Source: Telopea speciosissima (lineage: Eukaryota; Streptophyta; Magnoliopsida; Proteales; Proteaceae). From it: DNA of 64,000 bases. A model generated the notes under the pieces. That model was not told the origin of the DNA, did not search any database, and saw only the letters and a program-made list of their open reading frames with translations. The stretch spans positions 19,439,913 through 19,503,912 of the forward strand of contig NC_057923.1 of assembly GCF_018873765.1 (NCBI RefSeq), given 5' to 3'. Below are positions 32,671 to 43,766 of this stretch, in pieces (within the stretch, counting starts at the first letter, position 1; every line of letters starts with the position of its first letter). The position numbers and the translations under genes were made by a program.

Positions 32671-35440
32671 AGGAGTAGGACAAAGATGTCCTCATTCGAA
32701 TTTTAATCTGATCATGTTCAATGAAGGCCATTGGCTGCGACTTTGGAATGGAGCACAATGGTGAAGATCTGAGCTTTAAAATAGAATGGTAGACAAAGAT
32801 GTCAATGAAGTATTCAGATTTGATTAGGGAGCTTACACTTTAGCAGAGAATATGGCTTTGTATGGGAATGGACTGGCCTTGCGAACTCCTAATTTCTCTA
32901 AATTAAAATGTTTCTAATTCCAATGAATCATACTCTTTGTGTAACTTTCAATTTCTAGAATCTCAATACTTTGAATCACTGTTTGATCAGCATTGTTGAT
33001 TTATGCAATTTTAGCAGAAAACCCATGTAGGTTTTTTTGGTGTCAATTCATACTTAATAAATGTTTATGCTTCAAGTATACTGGTTAAAGATCCTTAACA
33101 GGTGTTTTAAAAGAATAATTCACTCTTGTAGTCCTTTAGTTAAATGAAGTCTCAAATGCTATGCTGCTCTCCTTATCAGTAATGCCCCTCACATCTGTTG
33201 TGATGAAAACCATGTGGTGCAAGGCTTCTAGATAATGGGAAGCTTTGGATATCTCTGTAGAATATTCATTAGTTCCTACTACTGCTCATACTATGTGCAC
33301 TCTCTGGAGTTATCAAGACTCTGTTGTAGCATTAGCTAGATGCGACCATCAATTATACTATTATAGCTTCTTTAAGAGCATAAATCTTGAACTCTAGCAA
33401 AAGGACTAAATATAAATTTCTATGAAATATACACATCACTCCTTTTTCATCCCAGTATCTGGTCAAATATCTAACATTATAGAGATGAACAAAACTTCTA
33501 AATGAGTTGCTGAGGTCTCTTACACACATTATGTGAGGAAGCACCTTGTGAGCAAATAATGTGAGCGAATGCTAAATTAAACATATGGAAGTTGACTGAA
33601 ACTTTTAGTTTTCTTGCTCTAATTTGGGTCTACAGGTTGTGTTTTACTCTCCCTTTCCCATTTTTTTGTGGCAGCAACTCAATTTATCCATTCCTGCAGT
33701 GCTCTCTATTATGTGTGCTAATGCAGTATCTGTCTTGCTTCCTGGAAAGGACAAGTTACTTTGATATATTTTCTGTATAAAATGGAAAAGTACTATTAAG
33801 TCCATGTCCATGCATCTCCTTCAGATCATTTTCTTACTATAATGTCATATAATTAAGGGGAGCAAAAAGAAGATAGATCAGGAAACACCTACCATCTTTT
33901 TGAGTCTGATAGCATATTGGAGGCTATACAGATTGGGAAGTGGAAAAAACACCCTGATAGCAGAGTTTTCATTCAGAGATGCATCCTCGGGTTTATAAAT
34001 CCATATTGGCTTTCCCAATTTAGGAGGCTTTGTACCCCTTTTTTAAAGTCCCATCTCTACACACAAATCTAGCCTTAAAGAATCTGCGCTCATTGCAGAG
34101 TCCTCATGCTTGAGCAATTTCTTATGCAGCTGCAAAGCTCAGTGAGGGAAGAAAAATTCTCCATTTTCTATGAAAGATCAACCCTTGGAATAGCAAGGGC
34201 AGAGATCATTGAAAAAGAAGACAAGAAGCATCCTTCACTGTTACTTTTGAATAGTGAGCTTCCTCTTCTCAGACGGGTTTGAGGCTGAACTTTGACACCA
34301 TTGGTAAGGCTGGGCATTGAAAGATTCCAATGGAATAAAATAAATTTTCCACCAAAACTAGCTAAATCAGAAGTGGAAAATATTGAATAGTGGCTTCTAC
34401 ACAATAGGTTTCCGGAATACTGTACTGCAATATGGCAGAAAAAGCATAACCTTTGCACAGATCTTATACACAATGGCTCCTCATTTCTAGTTTTACCTTG
34501 CTGTGGATAGATCAAAGTAGTTTTGTTATGCATTCTTGGATAGCTAATTTGTCACTCTTAACTCAACCTTCACTCACTCTTTTTCGCATTCTTTTCCTTA
34601 AAACAAGACACCACTGTAACTGTAGTTTGAGAATCCAATTCCAACTCTTGATCTATCTTGAAATTAAACCCATTAGCTAGTTTTGATCTAGATTAACTAT
34701 GTTGTCCATCGTTAAATTTCTTTGGCAATTGGTTTTTCTTCGGAGTTGCAAGTCCAACGATTTCAGTTTGGGGAAGAAGACAACGATTTCAGTTTTGCAA
34801 TTTCAAAACTAAAACCCTTGCTCAGAGAGGAGGTGAAGACTGTTTTCCACCGCCAACGAGCCGTCCCCCTATCCCCCTTTTCCAACTCCATCTCTTCTCC
34901 ATTCTTCTTCTCTTTCTTCTTCAAAGTACTGTTCACGGGTATTGTTCTCTCTACTTTGGAGGACTGCTCATTATTAATTCTCTGCTGGTTCAACAACATT
35001 AACAACAGATTTGATAGAGGGTTACTCGATCACTGTTTGAAGAAGATTCAGATCACAGTTCTGTTGGGAATTTGGGGTTTTCTCCATTGAAGCTCGATCT
35101 GCCTATTCTTCAAAGTACTGTTGCTGCAACTTCTGAGTTTTACTTCAATTTATTGAATCTGGTGAATCTGGTTTGGAGCACAGCCTGCAAGCATTATCTT
35201 CTCTTCTCATTGCAAAGAGAAAAAAAAATTAAACCCATTTATCCTAGAGAGATCTGGGTTCTTCTAAAATCCCCTGATTTAGAATTCTCTATAACTTTAT
35301 TTCTTTTACCAAAAATAATATTTTTATGTGACTATGAGAAGGAAAGTTTGGTTCTTGATTAAAAACTAACCTGCTAAACCAAACGATGATGATGATTCTC
35401 CTTGTGAAGTTGGGAAGTAGGGTTTCTTAAAACTAATTCC
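32671..35440. other. 2.8-kb intergenic stretch, no gene recognised
   Basis: TCTGATAGCAT(A/G)TTGGAGGC occurs at about 33904 and again at 31131, so part of this region was duplicated. ORFs at 34168-34533 (-) and 34722-35090 (+) have no recognisable domain. The right edge may be the interior of a MULE whose end lies at 35445-35570. Confidence 0.35.
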
Positions 35441-35444
35441 GGTT

Positions 35445-35570
35445 TCTTTGATGCTTAGGGTACGGTTGATATAATCTTTATAAAGTAGGGGAGGGAGTAA
35501 TCATTTTTGAAAACTTGGGTATTTGATTGATATTAAGCGAACTTAGAGGGCAGGGGGATGATATTTTCCC
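35445..35570. mobile_element. Single MULE terminal repeat, family of 21993-23462
   Basis: The complement of this segment reads GGGAAAATATCATCCCCCTG, then CTCTAAGTTCGCTTAATATC, CCCAAGTTTTCAAAAATGAT and CAACCGTACCC. These match the TIRs of the MULE at 21993 in order and spacing. No partner TIR was found to the left, so it is a truncated or rearranged copy. A weak third relative lies at 35645-35685. Confidence 0.7.
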
Positions 35571-35914
35571 TAATGTTAACAAAGGGGTTTCTTTTATTGC
35601 TATGATTCGTTTCCATTTGAGGAAATATAGTCCCTGATATATTGAATACTTAGAGGGGATGTCCGTGAAATTTTCCCTTTCTATTTTGGTAGTTGCTGTC
35701 ATATCTTCTAGCTCAAAAGGTGCAGTACTCGTTGAGGGCTAATATCTTGTATTCTGTACTTTGGGTTGTGGGTGTGAAAGGGGTATTATTGGTATTATTG
35801 TACATTACCTGTGTATTTTATTTTTTCTATTTTTCTGTTTTTCTCAAGGGCAATGTGGTTCTTTGGGGTTGTTCTTTAATTCTTGCTTTCTTGCTTTTGA
35901 GTGGTCCAGTTGTC
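35571..35914. other. Spacer, nothing recognised
   Basis: T-rich sequence between the MULE end and the 77-bp tandem repeat. It contains GGGGTATTATTGGTATTATTGTACATTACCTGTGTATTTT, whose complement-like counterpart recurs near 37396-37440. No gene. Confidence 0.35.
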
Positions 35915-36145
35915 AAAACTTGTTGATTAAGATATGTATTGTGCTGCTCTATGACTTCTCTTCTTTCTCTTTGTATCTCTGCAACTTTTTCAAAATTTAT
36001 TGATTAAGATATGTTCCGTGCTGCTCTGCAACTTCTCTTCTTTCTCTTTCTATCTCTGCAACTTTTTCAAAACTTATTGATTAAGATATGTATTGTGCTG
36101 CTCTGCAATTTCTCTTCTTTCTCTTTCTATCTCTGTAACTTTTTC
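35915..36145 (+). repeat. 77-bp tandem repeat, three copies
   Basis: GATTAAGATATG starts at 35925, 36002 and 36079, giving an exact 77-bp period. Each unit continues with TGTGCTGCTCTGCAACTTCT-like sequence and TTTCTCTTT(C/G)TATCTCTG. Copies differ at a few positions. Non-coding. Confidence 0.85.
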
Positions 36146-36166
36146 TTCTTTCTCTTTTGATCAAAC

Positions 36167-36892
36167 TGTTGTGTCAGAAAATCATTCAAGGGTCCTTTCG
36201 AGTGCCGAAACCTGCAAAAGAATCAGGGGATGACAAAAGAGAACCGGTGTGGTTCCGGCCTAGGACTCTCCGATGCCAAAGTCAGATCTCCTGAGCAAAC
36301 AGATGAATAATAGTCTTCAAGATGGGTTGATGGGGTAAAGTACCTTCCTTTTTATAGTGGAGTGTGACGATGTGGAGAGTCCCAGTTGATGTAGAGTGGC
36401 CTTCGTAGTCGATAGAGTCCCTGAGTAGCAGGGCTCATCCTTGATTGGTTGTCTTTCCATGAGACGTGGTGTCATGATAGACTTGGTAGTTGTCTTCCCG
36501 TGAGACGTAGTGTCATGATAGATTTGGTAATTGTCTTCCCGTGAGACGTGGTGTCATGATAGACTTGGTATCCTTAATGGATAGACTTATCTACGTGGTA
36601 GATGAGGTTCCCTGTGTATGAGTCCATCCAGACTACGGACTGGTAGGCGGTGGCCTAGAGTCCTCTGTGATGGGACATGTCTTGCTGATGGTGGTGGTCG
36701 TCGTGTACCCATGAGATGATGTATATTTTGTTGTTGGCGGTAGTAGCCCATAGTACCTGGACTTCCTTGTTGGTAGTAGCCCATACGGGTCAATCGAGTG
36801 AAATGTAAGGTGGTCGGCTTTGAGATGGTCTTCCTACCTGGGTTGGGACACGTGGCGGCCTCTGATTGATTGATGTGATTTTGGGTTTATCA
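36167..36892 (-). mobile_element. Solo LTR, 726 bp, with perfect 5-bp target duplication
   Basis: The plus strand begins TGTTGTGTCAGAAAATC and ends TTGGGTTTATCA. CAAAC flanks it on both sides, at 36162-36166 and 36893-36897. A TATA-like CTATAAAAAGG on the minus strand (near 36348-36360) suggests minus orientation. It contains three diverged units of about 43 bp with TTGTCTTCCCGTGAGACGTG and TGTCATGATAGA at about 36448-36570. No internal retroelement sequence adjoins it. Confidence 0.85.
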
Positions 36893-37200
36893 CAAACTCT
36901 AAAAGTACAAAGCATTACAGAAGCAACAGAGGCTTGGGCTCTTTTATTCATTGCAAACAGTCAATTACAAAGCATCTACTGGTTTCTTCTTTTCCCACTT
37001 TCCATTCAAAACATCATCTCCTATTGTCATAAGCAGCTTGGGCTTTTATCTTATTTCTCTGAAATGTATGTTTAGCTTCTTCATTGCGGGCCTATTGTTG
37101 AAGTTGCAGTACTACAAAAATAGATCCTGTGATGAAGATATAGTTTTTGCCTCTTGATAGCTGTCCTATTTCTACAGTGCTCTTATTTTTATTGAAATTA

Positions 37201-37403
37201 TGGCTGCTGTAGATGACAAAAATCAGACAATTAGTATTCGGCTGAATAGGAGCAACTACTCCTATCGGTCTTCTATAATGCAAAATTTCCTACTTGGTAA
37301 AAGCAGATTGGGCTATGTAACGGGTTCTACTAAAAAACCATCTGATTCTAAGAAGGACACCTATGATGCTGAAATAATTAAATGGAAAATGAAAAATACA
37401 CAG
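37201..37403 (+). pseudogene. Ty1-copia gag N-terminal fragment
   Basis: From ATG at 37201 the frame reads ISIRLNRSNYSYRSSIMQNF, then LLGKSRLGYVTGSTKKPSDS and DAEIIKWKMKNTQV. This is the start of the plant copia gag (the LNGSNYxxW and KWxxxNxQV region). After about residue 68 it runs into unrelated low-complexity sequence with no further gag, protease or RT. One conserved aromatic (Trp in SNYSYW) is Arg here. It is a truncated remnant. Confidence 0.7.
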
Positions 37404-37800
37404 GTAATGTACAATAATACCAATAATACCCCTTTCACAGTGGGCTGCCTCCAAGGGGCTGAACCTCGTAGATCCTTGCATTGTTTGTTTGATTGCTTTG
37501 TCCGTTTGTTTTGTTTGATTTTCTGCATTGTGTATAGGTTTCCATTTCTACAGTAATCTTGTTTCCATTACTTATGCTAGTTGTTTATGTGTTAGTTGTG
37601 GATTATTTCTCCCACCATTTAAAGAGTTTTTTGTTTTTTGTCTGTCATACTAACACCTATGAATTCTCCTTGCTTGAATCACAAGGAGTTCCTGTGTTTG
37701 CTTACAATGGCATGACTAAGGTTACACATTCTGAGGAAAAAACCTTGCCCCACTCACTTTAGGCTGAGTAAGAGAAAAACACCTAATCTTGTGCTTGTTA
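37404..37800. other. Spacer, nothing recognised
   Basis: T-rich sequence with small ORFs lacking motifs. It ends in TTGTTACAG, a plausible splice acceptor for the ORF that follows. Confidence 0.35.
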
Positions 37801-37803
37801 CAG

Positions 37804-38291
37804 CCTTAAGGAGATGGCGCATTGAAAGGCAGAGAGAGCTGCGTCGTCTTACTTTGGCAGCTCATAGAGGTCTACCAGCTCCACCTGCTACACCTGCTCC
37901 ACCTGCCCCACCAGTTCCACCAGTAGCTCCACCAGCTCCAGCAGTTCCACCAACAGCTCCACCTTCTCCACCTGCTCCACCAGCTCCAGCAGCTGCAGCA
38001 GTTCCACCACCAGCTCTAGCAATTCCACCACCAGCACCACCAGCCTATGGTGGTGGTACTTTTGATGATCCAATCTTGGTAGACAACATACCAAGCACTT
38101 GCATTGTCTTGTCATCAGATGATGAAGAAGATGTGGAAGAGAATGTTTTTAAAGAAAAGTATGATGAAGAAGAAGATCCAGAAGAAGATCCAGAGGAAGA
38201 TTCAGAAGAAGATGTAGAAGAGGATCTTGAAGAAGATCCTGAAGAAGAGTATGATCCAACAGATGATGAGGAAGAGGAAGATACAGATTGA
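37804..38291 (+). CDS. Hypothetical proline-rich / acidic protein, possible last exon
   Basis: This frame is open from the left to a TGA at 38289-38291 and may begin at a splice acceptor (gttacag, 37797-37803); no good ATG starts it. The product has three parts: a basic start (RRWRIERQRELRRLTLAAHR), a low-complexity Pro/Ala/Val segment (PPAPP-type repeats), and a tail rich in Glu/Asp (EEDPEEDPEEDSEED-type repeats). Between them lies IVLSSDDEED, which looks like a SUMO-interacting motif (hydrophobic core next to acids); that is inference. I recognise no family. Codon-repeat expansion may have produced both halves. It could be a real exon of an unrecognised gene or a TE-derived ORF. Local TE density argues for caution. 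Confidence 0.4.
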
Positions 38292-38913
38292 AGAATGTTT
38301 CATGGTTTTTTGTGGGTTTTTCTTTTCAATGAATCAATGTGGATTTAGTATTTTTTTTTTTGTTTCCACACTGATTTTTGGACAGTTTTTTTATCTTTTT
38401 TTATTATATTTTGGATAAAAGATTTGTATTTATGGTCATCTCAGATCATTATGATATAGACCCATGTATGATGTATCCGAGTCAATCGGATGTTCCTTTC
38501 TCTTTTGGTTGTAAATAGTTTTTGGCTTAAGTGGACATGAGTTAATATCATTATGTATTGAAAGATGGGAAGTCTGAAATATATGTTGAAAAAGGTGTAA
38601 TTAAGACTGTTTATAAATATGGGGTTTATTGCTATGATTTTCTATGTTTGAATGAATAGTGACAAAATACTTTGGAGTTTGTAGTGTTTGAACTTTGAAG
38701 TTTAAAGGCTTGAAGTCCTCTCTCTCTTTCTCTGTTTCTTTCTTTCTTCTTTTGTGAGTTCAGAAAAGACAAAATTTGCAAGTAGTGGTGTGTTTCTACT
38801 TTCTACTTGACAAAATTTGCAAGCATGGGGTATAATCTAAGCCATCAATATTTAACAAAAGTAGGGTCTGGTTCTCTATCCTTGGCCTTCCTTTTGTCTT
38901 AATGAGTAACGGT
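38292..38913. other. Flank of the hypothetical ORF and left direct repeat of the minisatellite
   Basis: No gene. CAAAATTTGCAAG(T/C)A occurs twice near 38769 and 38811. The 27-bp segment at 38879-38905 (TCCTTGGCCTTCCTTTTGTC and seven more bases) is repeated with two mismatches at 39475-39501, on the far side of the minisatellite. Confidence 0.6.
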
Positions 38914-39471
38914 CAATAACCCAATAAACCATAAACCATAAACCCAATAATCCAATAAACCCAATAATTCAATAACCCAATAAACCCAATTAACCCAATA
39001 AACCATCAAACCCAATAAACCCAATAACTCCAATAAACCATAAACCCAAGAACCTAATAACCCAATAACCCAATAACTCATTAAACTCAACAACTCAATA
39101 AACCCAATAACCCAATCAATCATAGACCCTCAAACCCAATAAACCATCAAACCCAATAAATCCAATAAACCCAATAAACAATAAAACCAATAACCCAATA
39201 ACCCAATAACCAAATAACCTAATAATAATCCAATAACCCAATAACCCAATAAATCTAATAAACTAAATAAACTCAATAACCCAATAACCCAATAACCCAA
39301 TAAATCTAATAAACTAAATAAACTCAATAACCCAATAACCAAATAACCAAATAACCTAATAATCCAATAACCCAATAACCCAATAAATCTAATAAACTAA
39401 ATAAACTCAATAACCCAATAACCAATCAACCATAGACTCTCAAATCCAATAACCCAATAAACCCAATAACT
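38914..39471 (-). repeat. C-rich minisatellite: the 25.8-29.6-kb repeat in opposite orientation
   Basis: About 560 bp of AATAACCCAATAAACCCAAT-type units form the complement of the GGGTTTATTGGGTTATT repeat. The segment AATAAATCTAATAAACTAAA with its flanks recurs several times (39250-39410), showing higher-order duplication of about 60-100 bp. The block is bounded by 27-bp direct repeats. Confidence 0.9.
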
Positions 39472-41404
39472 TCATCCCTGGCCTTCCTTTTGTCTTTATG
39501 AACTGTAAAAATGTCTTTGTTAAGAGGACAAAGTAAAAATGTCTTTGTTAAGACCTCTAGCCACGGCTGGAGGAGAGCCAGATCCATGTTCTTATGCCGT
39601 AAAAAATCTTGATGTGGGCAAAGTACACGATAAGGCACGCCAAGCAAAACGACATTCCATGTTGATTTTGTCGGGCACACATGATGATAGACACCAAACT
39701 TTGTTTGACATTAAAGTTGCAACCTCATGAAATCTCATTCCTACGACACTCTTTAGATGTCGAAGTTTATGCTTTGAATGTCAAACTGAGTCTTTTCAAC
39801 ATCGAATTTTGAGGTTTTTCTACAAACATAAATTTTTTATTTTTGAGATTTATCTCATTATCAAGGAAAAAGGATCACCCTTGGAGGCCTAAAACTCGTA
39901 TTGGTTCATTCCTTGACACTGAAACCCCCCCTTGACATGATAAACCATGTATTTAATTTCAATTAATTGGCCAAGGATTTTTAGCCCCTTTAGCTGGGCA
40001 CTCTTTTAATTATATATCAAGTTTTATTATAATCATGCTTTGATATACTTCAAATATAAAAGTTGAGAAATTAAGACAATCGAAAAATAGAAAAACAAGA
40101 ATCCAATAAAATGGACAAGAAATTAATAAAAGACCTACCAAAAATTAAAGTGATATAGTAAATAAAGCCAACAAAGATATTTTTACAGTTCATACCCTAA
40201 AACTGTATTTCTGTCACACTGTTTATACAACCCTCCTATGTCATGACAAGACAACAATCCACCAGAAAACCTAAATATGAATTTATCAACTTTTATCAAA
40301 GATAAATAGGAATTTATCAACCAACCACTACACAAAAAACCTAAAGTATGTCTTTGTTATAAGGGATTGGGGTTTCAAGATGACAAAAAACCAAAAATCC
40401 ATTACTCCTCGTGATATCATCAGGTATCTCAAACTAGCTTTTCGAATCCACCTGCCCCAAAAAAACCCTGGTGGAGATAAATAGGCACAGTAATTAGTAC
40501 GGCACACAAAATTCAATTCCAAGAACAATTCTAAAAATTATCATTTGATCATTTCCATGGATATCAAAATCTAACTATCTTATGTCAGATAGAAGCATGT
40601 GCAGGCAAAATTGAAATTCGTGCCTTCCTGGTATGACTGCATATTCCTTACTTGTGAAGAATGCAGCAATAAGCTGTCTTGCAAGGGAACAAAAATCAAA
40701 TTCCAAGAACAACATCAGCATGCACTCAAATGAGGAAGACAGCAGCAGCAACATCCTTGGCCGTGGATGTAGTTTAAGCCTGTAAATGGCAATTCCAGTA
40801 CTTGTAGTATTCCAGTAACAGTAACAGCACAAGGGTATTACAACAAGGGATTGGGATCTACATCAGTTAGGGTTTGTCCAATCCAATAGTATTTCACAGG
40901 CAAAATAGTATTAACAAACATCTATAAATGAAGAATTTGTCACTATATAAAATTAAAAAAAATTATAAGAAAAGCACAACTGCAATGAACCAAACCAAAT
41001 ATAAATTACAAAATTTGGAGTACGACTCACCCTTATCCTAACAAAAAATGGTTGAATGACAAAACTGTCACAAAAGAGTAGCAGGTTCTACATGACAAAC
41101 AAGGGTTTAGTGAATAAAGAGGTGTTGTGTTACCAAAATATTAAGAACGGGTCTTAATATAACCTAGATGTTTTACCATTCAAATCTATTTGCTCCGATC
41201 GATTTCTGCCTTGTGTATTATCCTGTGCTCTCTCTATTTGCAAGGATAGGTTACTACATTGTGTATTAACCCCCAAGGTCTCTATTTGAAAAGAGAAGTT
41301 GCTGACTTGTGTATGATCGCCCGTAATCCCCAATGTGTTAACCTAACAATAAGATTTATAAGAAATTCATAAATATAAATACAACTTGCAATATAGATAT
41401 ACCA
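39472..41404. other. Intergenic, nothing recognised
   Basis: AAAAATGTCTTTGTTAAGA occurs twice in a row near 39507 and 39535. Beyond this, AT-rich sequence without motif-bearing ORFs. The right end may be the 3' flank of the FAR1-related remnant. Confidence 0.4.
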
Positions 41405-43766
41405 AGACAAGGAAAAGAATTACCATAGGACAATTTTGAATGTTGTGACCTGTACCGCCACAAGAAGAACAATGGTAACCCCTTCGGTTAGTGACTGGTT
41501 CAATGGCAGCAACCATACGTTGTAAATTCGGTCTATCCCTTGTTATCGATCTACGTAAGGGTTGATTTACTCTTCGTTGGACTACAGCTAAAGGTTTCAG
41601 ATTACAACTCGAACTAGGCACATTTGATTGTAATCTCTGGACCTGCACTAATCCTTCATTCAATATTTTTAAAGCAAAATCAAACCGCTCTTCAGAAAGA
41701 GATCCTTCTCTTGCAATTTATTGGCAAGATCTTGTAAAAGCATATTGGTTGTTGTGGCTGTCCTTGAGATGATCCTGACAAAGTTCCAGATATGGTGTTA
41801 CTAAATTGGGCCGCTTTGGTCCACCTATGCATGATATACCTATCTGGAATGTAGGATCTGTCTGTTATCACATATATCTTAAGTATATGTCTGTACAGTA
41901 TACCTTTGTTATTGAACAAGTTGCATCCACAAATTGTGATATCAGTTTGATGATTATCCAATACATATTGGCCATCATTCTGTTGAACCCCATCCAAATG
42001 AATGACATTATACCTCTTCTCTATAATTTCATCATCACATTGATTTGCTTAAAGACCAAAACAAGCGAACCACTCTTTGGAAAAAAACTTGAACACCTTA
42101 TTAGTATAAACATTAGCGGCTTGTTGCTCAATTCTGTGACCTGTAGCACAAGAAGGGGATGAGATGATGCAGATGGCATCTCCCTTGGCTTCTTTTTCTC
42201 TTCTTCTGTTCACAGCCTCTTCAAATTGAATAACAAATTCATTAAGAGGTGTTGATGATGTGAAGAAGTCCTTAAAATACATATTCATCGATTCTCCCCT
42301 CTGTGTCGTACTCATTCTAGCAAAATAGGTGTTACGAAATAACAAGGCACCCAATGTTGACGTATCCTGAACTGCTTCTTTAGCCATCGATGATCTTGTA
42401 AATTAAATTTGTTTACCATGCTCTCCCATCGCTCCTCAAATTCAACTGGTGTATTAGAACCATAAATATTTCTCCTATAAACTGCGTTCAAATCAGGATA
42501 TTTCTTGTACAGTGCTCTCATGTGTTGTATCCTATGTTTCTCCAGATGCCATCCATATAGCCGATGCACAGTCAATGGAAACACAAGCTTGATTGCTCTC
42601 ATTATTCCTGGGTCTTGATCTATAAATATTGCTTTAGGTTGCATATTTTCCATCGCTCGAAGCCATGTCCTAAATAGCAATATAAATGATTCCTTTATCT
42701 CATCAGCAATTAGTCCATAACCAAAAAATGTACACTATGTGGTGATTAACACCTGTAAAAGGAGCAAATGAGAACTTTTTGTTTTTTTTATATGTCGTAT
42801 CAAAGAGAATTACATCACCAAAAGTCTTGTATTATTCTCGTGCTCTACTATCAACCCAAAAAACTCCAATCAATTGGTGGTCTTCATTGACACGGACATC
42901 ATAAAAAAACCCTGCATCTGATGCCATTTTACTCTCCAAATAGTTAATTGTTTGTTGACAGTCTACCCCTATGCAATTTCTTCGATTTGCCCTAAGTATA
43001 GTCAAACAAAATTCATCATTAATACCAGCAAACTTCTCACCACCAGCAAACTTCTCATCACCAGCAAAATCTTTTACAACTCTCATTATATGTGCTTGTC
43101 TTATGCCACACTTATGCAGTCGTTGTACAAGGTCAACTGTACTTTATGCCTTTTCTGATGTGATCTAAGTCTGAAAGACTCATACCTGTTCACCAATATA
43201 TGGTTGTGCTCCTTTTCAAATTTATCCACCACCCACACCCCATTACTACTCTTGATCTTCAATAAAGCCCCACAGTGAGTTTTCTTTGTCACACGTTGGT
43301 GGTAATCCACCTTTCTCCATTTGTCTTTTATTTTCTCACCCTGATTTGAACAGACATAGTATCTTGCAACTACGTGTTTATCTAACTTTGACCGATCCAC
43401 CCTGTATTTCTGAACAGAAAACCCTATCTCCTTAGCAAAACTGTTATAATGTTGATATACCTCATCATCAATCGGAAACATCATGCTAATAGTAGGTTCC
43501 AAGTCATTAACATTGGTAATAATTACTGGGAGATTCTCTTCCCCATCAAAACTCAAATCCACAGCTTGTTTCTCATCACCATCTTCTCCTTCTGAATTAT
43601 TCCAGTCATCATCATCATCTCTACTAACATCATGACCCACTGCATTTACTGTATTTTCACTATCAATAAGATACTCATCATTTAATACATCATTTGACCC
43701 AGTTTCATTTTCCCCATCAATAAAAGCATTGTATGGATCCGCTAAATCATTGAATTCCATTATCAC
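41405..43766 (-). pseudogene. FAR1-related (FRS) MULE transposase-derived gene, broken
   Basis: Read on the minus strand from ATG at 43766. An acidic N-terminus is followed by a FAR1 DNA-binding domain at residues about 110-200 (YNSFAKEIGFSVQKYRVDR, THCGALLKIK, FEKEHNHILV). The MULE transposase region comes next, with FGDVILFDTTYKKNK, PKAIFIDQDPGIMRAIKLVF and FEERWESM. A SWIM-like finger follows (ICGCNLFNNKGILYRHILK), and a terminal zinc knuckle (CSSCGGTGHNIQNC). The gene is broken by at least two frameshifts (about 43130 and 42325) and stops near 42832 and 42051. One SWIM cysteine is Tyr. FHY3/FAR1 proteins are domesticated MULE transposases acting in light signalling. No MULE ends were found nearby, so it may be a dead FRS gene or a dead Jittery-type transposase. 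Confidence 0.85.

Noticed and set aside
37888-38115. Minus-strand Leu/Val/Glu-rich ORF
   Set aside because: Antisense shadow of the proline-rich repeat codons.
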